A DNA stretch of 64,000 bases from Oryzobacter telluris (GTDB lineage: Bacteria > Actinomycetota > Actinomycetes > Actinomycetales > Dermatophilaceae). A program made the position numbers and the translations under genes. The stretch is from the NCBI RefSeq assembly GCF_043099285.1, contig NZ_CP170723.1, forward strand, positions 2,666,001-2,730,000, written 5' to 3'. This document shows positions 16,288 to 22,730 of the stretch, piece after piece. The notes under the pieces were generated by a model. It did not search any database. It was not told where the DNA came from and saw only the letters and a program-made list of their open reading frames with translations. Every line of letters starts with the position of its first letter. The first letter of the stretch is position 1.

Positions 16288-16968
16288 TCAGAGCTCGGGG
16301 CCCTTGGCGCGCAGCTCGTCGACGGCCGTCATCGCCTCGCGCAGGTCGGCGAGCCAGGTGTCGGCGTGCTCGCCGACGAGGCGGACCGACCAGGCGAGGG
16401 CGTCGCTGCGGGAGCGGGCGACACCGGCATCGACGAGGGTGTCGAGGACGGCGCGCTCGGGCTGGCGCAGGCGCGTCATCACCGGGACGGCGAGGTGGGT
16501 GAACAGGGCCGTGGTGTCGCCGACCCGGGCGCCCCAGGACACGGTGCGCTGGTAGCGGCCCTGGGCCTCCTGGGCGATGGAGATGCGCTGCTCGCGCGTC
16601 TCGGCGCGGAACCGGCTGATCCGGCCCTCGGCCTCGGCGGCGTCGGTGCCGGCGTCGACGCCGGAGAGGGTGCCGATGACGGTGATCTCCTCGCGGTCGA
16701 CGGTGACGTCGACGGCGTCGAACCAGCCCTCGGGCAGGCGCCCGGCGAACCACTTCTCGGCGTCGTCGGCGCTGGGGAGGTCGCCCTGCTGCCAGCCGCC
16801 GGGACGACCGAAGCCGCGACCGCGACCCTCGGGACCGCCGCCGGGACCGGGGCGTCCGCCGCGGGGGCCGCGACCGAAGCCGTGGGGACCGTGTCCGCGG
16901 CCGGAGCCGCGCTGACCGCGCTCGTCGGCGTCGGGACCAGAGCTGGGGTGGAGGTGGGGGTGCTTCAT
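16288..16968 (-). CDS. hypothetical protein with Gly/Arg-rich N-terminus, 226 aa
   Basis: Residues 1-60 are His/Gly/Arg/Pro-rich and low complexity. The remainder is folded: EEITVIGTLSGVDAG, AETREQRISIAQEAQ, and a conserved C-terminal module ERAVLDTLVDAGVARSRSDA-LAW that reminds me of short DNA-binding (ribbon-helix-helix-like) C-termini in actinobacterial unknowns. AAGGAG precedes the ATG. Directly upstream is an 8-bp inverted repeat (16982-17008) overlapping the likely promoter, consistent with autoregulation. Function not known. Confidence 0.7.
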   Translation of the reverse strand: MKHPHLHPSSGPDADERGQRGSGRGHGPHGFGRGPRGGRPGPGGGPEGRGRGFGRPGGWQQGDLPSADDAEKWFAGRLPEGWFDAVDVTVDREEITVIGTLSGVDAGTDAAEAEGRISRFRAETREQRISIAQEAQGRYQRTVSWGARVGDTTALFTHLAVPVMTRLRQPERAVLDTLVDAGVARSRSDALAWSVRLVGEHADTWLADLREAMTAVDELRAKGPEL

Positions 16969-16981
16969 GATGGTGCTCCTT

Positions 16982-17008
16982 GCAGTGATTACTTGATTAC
17001 ATCACTGC
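16982..17008 (-). promoter_or_regulatory. inverted repeat operator candidate
   Basis: GCAGTGAT-11 nt-ATCACTGC, perfect 8-bp arms, in an AT-rich patch 14-40 nt before the start at 16968. On the minus strand the centre holds a tandem TAATCA-AG-TAATCA direct repeat. Confidence 0.55.
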
Positions 17009-17047
17009 ACAACGCGGGATGTCCAGTGTCGATTCCCGGACACAGCA

Positions 17048-17085
17048 CACGGGGCCGTGACCGCTCAGCCGGTCACGACCCCGTG
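17048..17085 (-). terminator. hairpin terminator
   Basis: CACGGGG and CGTGACC arms pair with GGTCACG and CCCCGTG around one mismatch, 8-nt loop. Serves the minus-strand gene ending at 17186. Confidence 0.65.
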
Positions 17086-17185
17086 CGTTGGTGTCGCCGC
17101 CCGCGCGCTGCCCGGCGAGAGCAGACACCTGCGCGTTCGACGACGTCGACGTCCCGGGAGCCCTCTGTGTGCCCCCGGGGCGCGT

Positions 17186-17362
17186 CTACTCGCCAGGCAC
17201 CGAGCTCTGGTGCACGAGCGCTGCCGTGAGGGCCCCGTGCCAACCTCCGGGGGCCGAGGAGCCACGCGCCCCACAGCCGCACTGCCAGAGCCACTTGCCG
17301 GTGTCGCAGTGGACGACCGGGTGGTGGAGCAGTCGGGCTGAGCGTCGGCGGCGGTTCCTCAT
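17186..17362 (-). CDS. small Cys-motif protein, 58 aa (paralog of 13051-13239)
   Basis: MRNRRRRSARLLHHP, then C-x(8)-C-x-C (HCDTGKWLWQCGCGARG) and the conserved tail LTAALVHQSSVPGE. Same order of features as the protein at 13051-13239, four kilobases away. An alternative in-frame ATG at 17383 would add seven residues; neither start has a good Shine-Dalgarno. Possible metal-binding peptide; role unknown. Confidence 0.65.
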   Translation of the reverse strand: MRNRRRRSARLLHHPVVHCDTGKWLWQCGCGARGSSAPGGWHGALTAALVHQSSVPGE

Positions 17363-17554
17363 GCAGCGAGTCTGCTCGCGCATAGCAGCAGGTCCCGGGC
17401 ATTCGCGGTGCGACGGGCCGTGCGTCGGGACAGGTGTGCCGGACCGGTCGATGGAGGGGTCGGCCGTACGGCCGAGCGGTTCGTCCCAGCCGTCACACCT
17501 GTCCCAGTCGCCGTGTCGCGCAGGCCGGTCCGTGGCCGCTGACAGGATGGACGG

Positions 17555-18661
17555 GTGGGCACCCCGACACTCGCCGACGTCAACCGTCGTCGGCTCGCGA
17601 CGCAGCGCCTGACCTCCGCCGGTCTGCGCACCGGGGCGGAGGCCGTCAGCCTCCTCACCTGCGTGCAGTCGCAGGACGCACCGCTCGCCGCCTGGTCGCT
17701 CGGCCAGCGGATGCGCGCCGGGGCCACCTACGCCGGCGTCCTCGCCGAGCAGGCCGCCGGCGGCTGGGTGCGCACCCACATCCTGCGACCCACGTGGCAC
17801 TTCGTCGCGCCAGAGGACCTGCGCTGGATCCAGCTCGCCACGGGCTCGCGGATCGAGTCCTCGCTCGCCGGGCGGCACCGTGGGCTGGAGCTCGACGACC
17901 GCACCACCGCCCGTTCCCTCGAGGCGTTGCACGAGCTCCTCGCCGGGCCGACGCCCCTGACCCGCACCGAGATCACGGCCGCCTACGCCGAGCGTGGACT
18001 CCCCCACGGCGGCGAGCAGATGGCCCACCAGCTGATCCTCGCCGAGCTGCGCGCCATCATCTGCTCCGGGCCACCGCGCGGCACGACCCACACCTACGTG
18101 CTCGCCGACGAGACCGTCCCGCCGGCGCCCGGCGACGCGTTCGACGTCGACGACGCACGACGCGAGCTGACCCGGCGCTTCGTCATCGGCCACGGTCCGG
18201 CGTCCGAGCGTGACCTCGCGCGCTGGTCCTCCCTCACCCTCGGCCAGGTCCGCGCCGCCCTGGCCGACCTCGCGCCCGAACTGGAGCGCATCGAGCTCGG
18301 CGGGGAGACGCTGTGGCTCGACCCCACGGCGCGGCCGCGCACCACCCGGCCGGTGCGGGCCTTCCTGCTGCAGACGTTCGACGAGGTGTGCCTGACCTAC
18401 CCGCGCACCGCCTTCCCCCGCCGCTCCTCCGAGGCGACCCGGCAGCGGCTGCTCTCCGAGGCCGGGGGCGGCATCCTCGTCGTCGACGGCGAGGACTGCG
18501 GCATCTGGAAGCGCAAGGTGGCGGCCGGGACCGTCAGCGTCGACGTGTTCCCCGACGAGTCGCTGTCGGCGGACGAGCTCGACCAGGTCGGCGCTGCCGC
18601 GACCGCGCTGGGCGTCTTCATCGCCCTCCCCCTCGACCTACGGGTGCACCCCGCCCCTTGA
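17555..18661 (+). CDS. winged-helix AlkZ/YcaQ-like protein (HTH_42), possible DNA glycosylase
   Basis: 368 aa, full length for the HTH_42 (winged helix DNA-binding) family. It carries TCVQSQDAPLAAWSLGQR near residue 33, the QxQ/QxD catalytic-type motif seen in AlkZ and YcaQ DNA glycosylases, and THILRPTWHFVAPEDLRW near 72, the H-x-R-x-T-W-H element of the fold. The C-terminal part includes RRSSEATRQRLLSEAGG. Members remove alkylated or crosslinked bases, but most actinobacterial homologs are uncharacterised. GTG start, preceded by AGGATGG. Stands alone, followed by a strong hairpin. Confidence 0.82.
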   Translation: MGTPTLADVNRRRLATQRLTSAGLRTGAEAVSLLTCVQSQDAPLAAWSLGQRMRAGATYAGVLAEQAAGGWVRTHILRPTWHFVAPEDLRWIQLATGSRIESSLAGRHRGLELDDRTTARSLEALHELLAGPTPLTRTEITAAYAERGLPHGGEQMAHQLILAELRAIICSGPPRGTTHTYVLADETVPPAPGDAFDVDDARRELTRRFVIGHGPASERDLARWSSLTLGQVRAALADLAPELERIELGGETLWLDPTARPRTTRPVRAFLLQTFDEVCLTYPRTAFPRRSSEATRQRLLSEAGGGILVVDGEDCGIWKRKVAAGTVSVDVFPDESLSADELDQVGAAATALGVFIALPLDLRVHPAP

Positions 18662-18699
18662 GCCCCGGGCCCGTCAACGGCACCACCCCCGGAACGGCT

Positions 18700-18741
18700 C
18701 GAAGGGCGTCGCGCTCCCTGCACGGGACACGACGCCCTTCG
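18700..18741. terminator. hairpin terminator, possibly bidirectional
   Basis: Perfect 12-bp stem CGAAGGGCGTCG / CGACGCCCTTCG, 18-nt loop, between convergent genes ending at 18661 and 18817. Confidence 0.75.
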
Positions 18742-18816
18742 GCGTTCCTGAGTCGGGTCGAGGGACTCAGACCTTGGGGCCGCAGCGCCTCGACGGGCGG
18801 TGCGGCGGGCGCGGGA

Positions 18817-19206
18817 TCAGCCGCGCGGGATGACGAGCTGCTGGCCGGCGCTGACCTGCGCGGTGCTCATCCGGTTCTCGATCTGGATGGCGACGATGCC
18901 GTTGCTCACCGACAGGTCGGGCAGCTGGGTGGCGGCGATCTCGGAGAGGGTCTGTCCGGGCGCCACGGTGACGACCTGGGGCGCCTCGGCGGCCCCTGCA
19001 CCCGTCAGCCCGGTGAGGCCGAAGCCCGCGGCGGAGGCCACGGCCAGCGCCAGGAGGGCGAGCCGGCCACGACGGGTGATGCGCACCGCGCCACCGGCGG
19101 CCGCACCCCCCTCGCCACCGCCCGGGAGGACGACGAGCTGCGGACGACGCGGCGCCACGGCACCGCCGTACCCGAGGTCTGCGGGGTCCCACGCAACTGC
19201 ACTCAT
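18817..19206 (-). CDS. LysM-domain membrane protein, SOS-associated
   Basis: 129 aa. Cytosolic head of about 45 residues, one TM helix (RLALLALAVASAAGFGLTGL), then a C-terminal LysM domain (VTVAPGQTLSEIAATQLPDL ... QQLVIPRG) that should bind peptidoglycan. Divergent from lexA, the position and architecture of Mycobacterium Rv2719c and of the functionally analogous SOS-induced division inhibitors, so a role in delaying division after DNA damage is likely by context. GGAGGAC precedes the ATG at 19206; the long open frame to 20133 is a shadow of lexA. Perfect SOS box 33 nt upstream. Confidence 0.88.
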   Translation of the reverse strand: MSAVAWDPADLGYGGAVAPRRPQLVVLPGGGEGGAAAGGAVRITRRGRLALLALAVASAAGFGLTGLTGAGAAEAPQVVTVAPGQTLSEIAATQLPDLSVSNGIVAIQIENRMSTAQVSAGQQLVIPRG

Positions 19207-19238
19207 GCTGTCCTCCATCCCGGCGGCCAGGGCCACCG

Positions 19239-19336
19239 TCGAACCGGTGTTCGATAGAACGTCTGTACGAGTTGTAGCACGGATGTTCGACTCGTTCAAG
19301 ACACGCCTCGTAGAAATGTTTGAAACGTGTGTACGA
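19239..19336. promoter_or_regulatory. cluster of LexA (SOS) boxes between lexA and the LysM gene
   Basis: TCGAACCGGTGTTCGA (19239-19254) fits the actinobacterial SOS box perfectly. It is abutted by TAGAACGTCTGTACGA (19255-19270, 14 of 16 by eye), followed by TAGCACGGATGTTCGA (19275-19290) and a weaker TGAAACGTGTGTACGA (19321-19336). They cover the divergent promoter region, so both genes should be LexA-repressed. Confidence 0.85.
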
Positions 19337-19455
19337 TCCGCGTACGCTCTGGTCATGGGAAGGATCCTGTCGGGGACCACCGACAGACCACCTGACCTGC
19401 GAAAACGCCGAACCGCGTCGGTTCGGCACCGTGGTTCCAGACCGAAGGGGTCGAC

Positions 19456-20178
19456 ATGGCACGTCCCAGGAACGCCGACATCCACGAGATGCCCGACCGT
19501 GGAGACGGTGGCGCCCTCACGCACCGCCAGCGCAAGGTCCTCGAGGTCATCCGCAACTCCATCGACCGCCGCGGCTACCCGCCGAGCATGCGCGAGATCG
19601 GCGAGGCCGTCGGCCTGACCTCCCCCAGCTCGGTGGCCCACCAGCTCTCCGCGCTCGAGCGCAAGGGCTTCCTGCGCCGCGACCCCAACCGGCCCCGCGC
19701 CCTCGAGGTCATCTCCCCCGACACCGCGAGCGACGAGCCCGGCTACCGCGGGGCGGCCGAGCACGACGACGAGGACGTCACCGGCATCAACGACCAGCGC
19801 CCCGAGCCGTCCTACGTCCCGGTCCTGGGGCGGATCGCCGCCGGCGTGCCGATCACGGCCGAGGAGGTCGTCGAGGACGTCTTCCCCCTCCCCCGGCAGA
19901 TCGTCGGCGAGGGCTCGCTGTTCCTCCTCAAGGTCGTCGGCGACTCGATGATCGACGCCGCCATCTGCGACGGCGACTGGGTCGTCGTGCGCCAGCAGCC
20001 GAGCGCCGACAACGGCGACATCGTCGCGGCGATGCTCGACAACGAGGCCACGGTCAAGACGTTCAAGCGCAAGGACGGCAAGGTCTGGCTCATGCCGCAC
20101 AACGAGGCCTTCTCGCCCATCGACGGCGACCACGCGACCATCCTGGGAAAGGTCACGGCGGTCCTGCGCCGCATCTGA
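19456..20178 (+). CDS. lexA: SOS repressor LexA
   Basis: 240 aa. N-terminal winged helix near residues 20-85 (THRQRKVLEVIRNSIDRRGY, then MREIGEAVGLTSPSSVAHQL). The C-terminal S24 self-cleavage domain has the Ala-Gly bond in GRIAAGVPI, nucleophile Ser in VVGDSMIDAA (about residue 164) and general-base Lys in ATVKTFKRK (about 201). Represses DNA damage genes and is inactivated by RecA-stimulated self-cleavage. The ATG at 19456 follows GAAGGGG. Divergent from the LysM gene across a cluster of SOS boxes. Confidence 0.98.
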   Translation: MARPRNADIHEMPDRGDGGALTHRQRKVLEVIRNSIDRRGYPPSMREIGEAVGLTSPSSVAHQLSALERKGFLRRDPNRPRALEVISPDTASDEPGYRGAAEHDDEDVTGINDQRPEPSYVPVLGRIAAGVPITAEEVVEDVFPLPRQIVGEGSLFLLKVVGDSMIDAAICDGDWVVVRQQPSADNGDIVAAMLDNEATVKTFKRKDGKVWLMPHNEAFSPIDGDHATILGKVTAVLRRI

Positions 20179-20206
20179 CCTCGAAGCACCCCCTCACCCG
20201 CTACCT

Positions 20207-20239
20207 CGGCCCGGCTGCGTCACCGACGCGGCCGGGCCG
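20207..20239 (+). terminator. lexA terminator
   Basis: CGGCCCGGC...GCCGGGCCG stem of about 14 bp including one wobble, 5-nt loop, 28 nt past the lexA stop. Confidence 0.75.
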
Positions 20240-20269
20240 ATTCGCGCCGTCACACCGTGTGACGCCTCC

Positions 20270-20770
20270 CTAGCGGGCCGCGGGGCCGAAGCGCTGCCAG
20301 AAGGCGGTGTCGACGTACGCGCCGAACTTGTGGCCCACCTCGCGCAGCGCCCCGACCCGCTCGAAGCCGAGCGCCGCGTGTAGCGCCTCGCTCGCCGGGT
20401 TCGGCTGGGCGATGACGGCGACGACGACGTGGACCCCGTCGGCGTCGAGGCGGTCGAGGAGCTCGGTGTAGATGGCGCGGCCCAGGCCGCGGCCGCGCGC
20501 CCGCTCGTGGAGGTAGACCGACGTCTCGCGGCTGCCGTCGTAGGCCGGGCGCGGCCGGTAGGTGGAGGCGTACGCGAACCCGATGACGTCGTCCCCGTCC
20601 TGCGCGACGAGGACGTGGTCGCCGGGTCGGGTCGAGGCCACGCGGTCGGCGAAGTGCTCGGGCGGCTGGTGCACGGTGTCGAAGGTCGAGATCGCGTGGT
20701 CGACCGCGTCGTTGTAGATCGCCGCGATGGCGGGCAGGTCGGCAGCGGTGGCCGTGCGGATCGTCGTCAT
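20270..20770 (-). CDS. GNAT acetyltransferase, phosphinothricin acetyltransferase-like
   Basis: 166 aa, close to the 160-180 aa of PAT/MddA-type enzymes. Visible: RTATAADLPAIAAIYNDAVD at the start, FAYASTYRPRPAYDGSRETSVYL, the acetyl-CoA loop ARGRGLGRAIYTELL and ALGFERVGALREVGHKFG near the end, all typical of phosphinothricin/methionine sulfone N-acetyltransferases. The native substrate is more likely an amino acid derivative than the herbicide. Sixteen nt downstream of the Sir2 gene, so probably in an operon with it. Confidence 0.85.
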   Translation of the reverse strand: MTTIRTATAADLPAIAAIYNDAVDHAISTFDTVHQPPEHFADRVASTRPGDHVLVAQDGDDVIGFAYASTYRPRPAYDGSRETSVYLHERARGRGLGRAIYTELLDRLDADGVHVVVAVIAQPNPASEALHAALGFERVGALREVGHKFGAYVDTAFWQRFGPAAR

Positions 20771-20786
20771 GGGGGGTGCGGGCTCC

Positions 20787-21647
20787 TCAGGCGGCGACGG
20801 CGTCGCGCAGGACTGCGCCGAGGGTGGGGGCGAGGGGCGCGTCGAGGCGCAGTGTCATCAGGTCGTCGCCGCGGGTCGGGCCGCGCGTCACGGCCATCAC
20901 CGGGATGCCGCGCTTGGACGCGTGGCGCACGAACCGCAGGCCCGACATCACGGCGAGCGAGGAGCCGAGGACGAGCAGGGCGGGGGCGTCGTCGGTGAGG
21001 GCGTAGCAGGCGTCGACCCGCTCACGCGGCACCGAGCCGCCGAAGAACACGACGTCGGGCTTGAGGGTGTCGGCGCCGCAGACCGTGCACGCGGGCAGGT
21101 GGAAGCCCCGGACGAGGTCGTCGGCCAGGACGATGTCGCCGTCGGGGCGGATCTGGCTGCTGACGCGGGAGCCGTCGGGGGCCGTGCCCTGGGCCAGCAG
21201 CTCGAAGCCGTGGTTCGCCTCGGCCATCCGGGCCTGGAGCAGGTCGCGGTCGGACCGGTCGCCGCAGGTGAGGCAGACGACCTCGGCGAGGGTGCCGTGC
21301 AGCTCGGTGACCTCGCGGCTGCCCGCGGCCTGGTGCAGCCCGTCGACGTTCTGGGTGATGACCGGGCCGAGGACACCGGCGCGCTGCAGCGCGGCGACCG
21401 CGTGGTGCGACGCGTTCGGCTCGGCGTGCCAGAACCGCTGCCACCCGATGAAGGAGCGCGCCCAGTACCGCTGGCGGGCCTCGCTGCTGCCGACGAACTC
21501 GCCGTGCTGCATCGGCATGACGCGACGGGTGCCGTCGGGGCCGCGGTAGTCGGGGATGCCGCTGTCGGTGGACATGCCGGCGCCGGTGAGCACGAGGGTC
21601 CCCGGGTGCGCGGTGAGGAGGGCGGCGAGCGCGGCGGCGTCCGGCAT
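20787..21647 (-). CDS. Sir2-family NAD-dependent protein deacylase
   Basis: 286 aa. Sirtuin signatures in order: GAGMSTDSGIPDYRGPDG (NAD site), TQNVDGLHQAAG with catalytic His in ELHGTL near residue 117, a zinc site from CLTC and CTVC, and LGSSLAVMSGLRF. Removes acyl groups from lysine using NAD. It precedes a GNAT gene by 16 nt; an acetyltransferase plus deacylase operon could be a reversible modification pair, but this GNAT looks small-molecule-specific, so that is speculative. Confidence 0.93.
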   Translation of the reverse strand: MPDAAALAALLTAHPGTLVLTGAGMSTDSGIPDYRGPDGTRRVMPMQHGEFVGSSEARQRYWARSFIGWQRFWHAEPNASHHAVAALQRAGVLGPVITQNVDGLHQAAGSREVTELHGTLAEVVCLTCGDRSDRDLLQARMAEANHGFELLAQGTAPDGSRVSSQIRPDGDIVLADDLVRGFHLPACTVCGADTLKPDVVFFGGSVPRERVDACYALTDDAPALLVLGSSLAVMSGLRFVRHASKRGIPVMAVTRGPTRGDDLMTLRLDAPLAPTLGAVLRDAVAA

Positions 21648-21743
21648 GCCCCGATCCTCGCACCCGCGGCGGGTGGAGGGCCGGAGTGCTGTCGAAGGTG
21701 CGGCGCGACGGCATCACGAGGCGTTTGGTGGTAGCACCTTGTG

Positions 21744-21761
21744 ATAACGCGATGTTATGGT
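21744..21761 (+). promoter_or_regulatory. lysR promoter with overlapping palindrome
   Basis: ATAAC-5 nt-GTTAT (21744-21758), a T-N11-A-type LysR site, overlaps the -10 element TATGGT (21756-21761), which ends 6 nt before the ATG. The layout suggests a leaderless, autoregulated transcript. Confidence 0.6.
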
Positions 21762-21767
21762 CTGCGC

Positions 21768-22721
21768 ATGATCGACGCCGCCGGACTCCGGGTCATGAAG
21801 GCCATCTCCGAGGAGGGCAGCTTCACCGCTGCCGCCGCCTCGCTGGGGTACACCCAGCCGGCGATCTCGCAGATGGTCCGCCGCCTCGAGCAGCGCACGG
21901 GCACCGTGCTCGTCGAGCGCGTGGGCCGCAACGTGCGGCTCACCGAGGCCGGGCAGGTGCTCGCGCGCCACGCCACCCCGGTGCTCGCCGCGCTCGACGC
22001 CGCCGAGGAGGAGGTCGCCGCGATCGCCGGGCTGCGCAGCGGCCGGGTGCGGCTCATGGCCTTCCCGTCGGCGTCGGCGACGCTCGTTCCGCGGGCGCTG
22101 TCGCTGGTGAAGCAGCGCTTCCCCGACGTCCAGATCACCTTCACCGAGGCCGAGCCGCCGGAGAGCCTCGCGGCGCTCAAGGCCGGCGAGTGCGACCTCG
22201 CAGTGGCCTTCGCCTACGAGGGCACCGACCTCGGCCGCGGCGAGGAGGACCTCGACCAGTTCGTCATCACCCCCCTCCTCGATGACGAGGTGCGCCTCGC
22301 GGTGCCGACCGGCCACGCGGTCGCCGGGCAGGAGAACGTCGACCTCGCCGACCTGTCGGGTGAGCCGTGGATCGCCGGCTGCCCGCGCTGTCGCGGCCAC
22401 CTCCTGCAGCTCACGCACGACGCGGGCTTCCGCCCGGACGTCGCGTACGAGACCGAGGACTACGTGGCCGTCATGGGCCTGGTCGCCGAGGGCCTGGGCG
22501 TCGCGCTCATCCCCGACCTCATCCTGCGCACGGTCCACCACGGCGACGTCGTGGCCCTGCCGATGACGCCCGCCTCGCGCCGCTCGATCATGGCCGTGAC
22601 GACCCCCGACCTCCAGCGCGTGCCGGCGGTGCAGGCCACGCTCGACGCCCTCGCCGAGTCGGCCCTGTCGCAGTCCAAGGCCCCGACCGTCAGGGCGCCC
22701 GAGCCCGCCTGGTCCATCTGA
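21768..22721 (+). CDS. LysR-family transcriptional regulator
   Basis: 317 aa. N-terminal winged helix (MKAISEEGSFTAAAASLGYT, then QPAISQMVRRLEQRTG) followed by the two-lobed effector domain starting at RSGRVRLMAFPSASATLVPR. LysR proteins often control a divergent gene, but upstream on the other strand is the Sir2-GNAT operon (start 21647), which is therefore a possible target. The effector is unknown. An unusual CPRCRG pair of cysteines sits near residue 205. Convergent with comEC, only 9 nt apart. Confidence 0.9.
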   Translation: MIDAAGLRVMKAISEEGSFTAAAASLGYTQPAISQMVRRLEQRTGTVLVERVGRNVRLTEAGQVLARHATPVLAALDAAEEEVAAIAGLRSGRVRLMAFPSASATLVPRALSLVKQRFPDVQITFTEAEPPESLAALKAGECDLAVAFAYEGTDLGRGEEDLDQFVITPLLDDEVRLAVPTGHAVAGQENVDLADLSGEPWIAGCPRCRGHLLQLTHDAGFRPDVAYETEDYVAVMGLVAEGLGVALIPDLILRTVHHGDVVALPMTPASRRSIMAVTTPDLQRVPAVQATLDALAESALSQSKAPTVRAPEPAWSI

Positions 22722-22730
22722 GGTCCGGCC

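Noticed and set aside
17363..17554. Gap before the AlkZ-like gene
   Set aside because: Short frames exist on both strands but none has coding character, a ribosome binding site or homology I recognise.
18817..20133. Long minus-strand frame joining the LysM gene with antisense lexA
   Set aside because: Only the part after the ATG at 19206 has coding features; the rest is antisense to lexA and crosses the SOS-box region.
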